DNA of 64,000 nucleotides from the NCBI RefSeq assembly GCF_001949145.1, contig NW_019091362.1:9375295-9439294 (forward strand), read 5' to 3'. This DNA is from Acanthaster planci (Eukaryota > Echinodermata > Asteroidea > Valvatida > Acanthasteridae). The notes beneath the pieces are model-generated. The model made no database searches, had not been told where the DNA came from, and was given only the letters and a program-made list of their open reading frames with translations. Positions 63,911-64,000 of this stretch are shown in pieces. Numbering within the stretch: position 1 is the stretch's first letter; each line of letters starts with the position of its first letter. The translations under genes and the position numbers were made by a program.

Positions 63911-64000
63911 CTTTTATTTCCCACAAAGTAGTGTTTTTTAATATCAAAAGAATAATAATAATAATGTGGAATATTGTAACAATGATGAAAATGCTGTGCA

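Overview
The window is eukaryotic. It holds three multi-exon animal genes with GT-AG introns, TA-rich introns, LINE and MITE remnants and an assembly gap. The frequent tacatgta and aggcctac words, together with the gene content, suggest an invertebrate deuterostome such as an echinoderm, hemichordate or amphioxus. That is an inference from composition, not a proof.

Host genes: (1) BBS9, a BBSome subunit, lies on the minus strand at 33369-3142 in 22 coding exons that join in frame to about 997 codons. (2) ACTR6 (ARP6) lies on the plus strand at 41335-47446 in 9 exons, about 393 aa. BBS9 and ACTR6 are head to head, separated by about 8 kb of repeats and a 925-bp gap. (3) A DEPDC7-like DEP-domain gene lies on the minus strand at 62628-52386 in 14 coding exons, about 683 aa. 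It is convergent with ACTR6 and carries an unusual row of six same-phase small exons; five of them encode versions of one basic Ser/Phe motif.

The main feature is a 12.1-kb endogenous virus-like element at about 21043-33185. It sits inside BBS9 intron 1 and ends only about 72 bp from the splice donor of BBS9 exon 1. It has terminal inverted repeats of about 375 bp, each a diverged palindrome, and tightly packed intronless genes: a SAP-type N-terminal region plus protein-primed-type family B DNA polymerase, an A32/FtsK-type packaging ATPase, a double-jelly-roll-type major capsid protein, zinc-binding proteins, several small membrane proteins, an extreme cysteine-triplet protein, a candidate N-myristoylated protein and a tiny ORF with both PPxY and PTAP motifs. 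This gene set places it with Polinton/Maverick elements or Polinton-like viruses. No integrase was recognised. In-frame stops, frameshifts and an internal deletion that removes the polymerase C-terminal half show that this copy is dead.

Regulation inside the element looks viral. Nearly identical TATATAAAA boxes at the inner edges of both TIRs face inward onto the two terminal genes, similar A/T boxes lie just upstream of several internal start codons, and one strong hairpin plus T-run lies between two genes.

Remaining space: a hAT-like non-autonomous element (19475-20725), several MITE/foldback families (one pair giving an empty-site comparison for a nested insertion), a LINE relic (about 37900-40735) inside a degenerate satellite, and long 3' regions of the host genes in which nothing else is recognisable.
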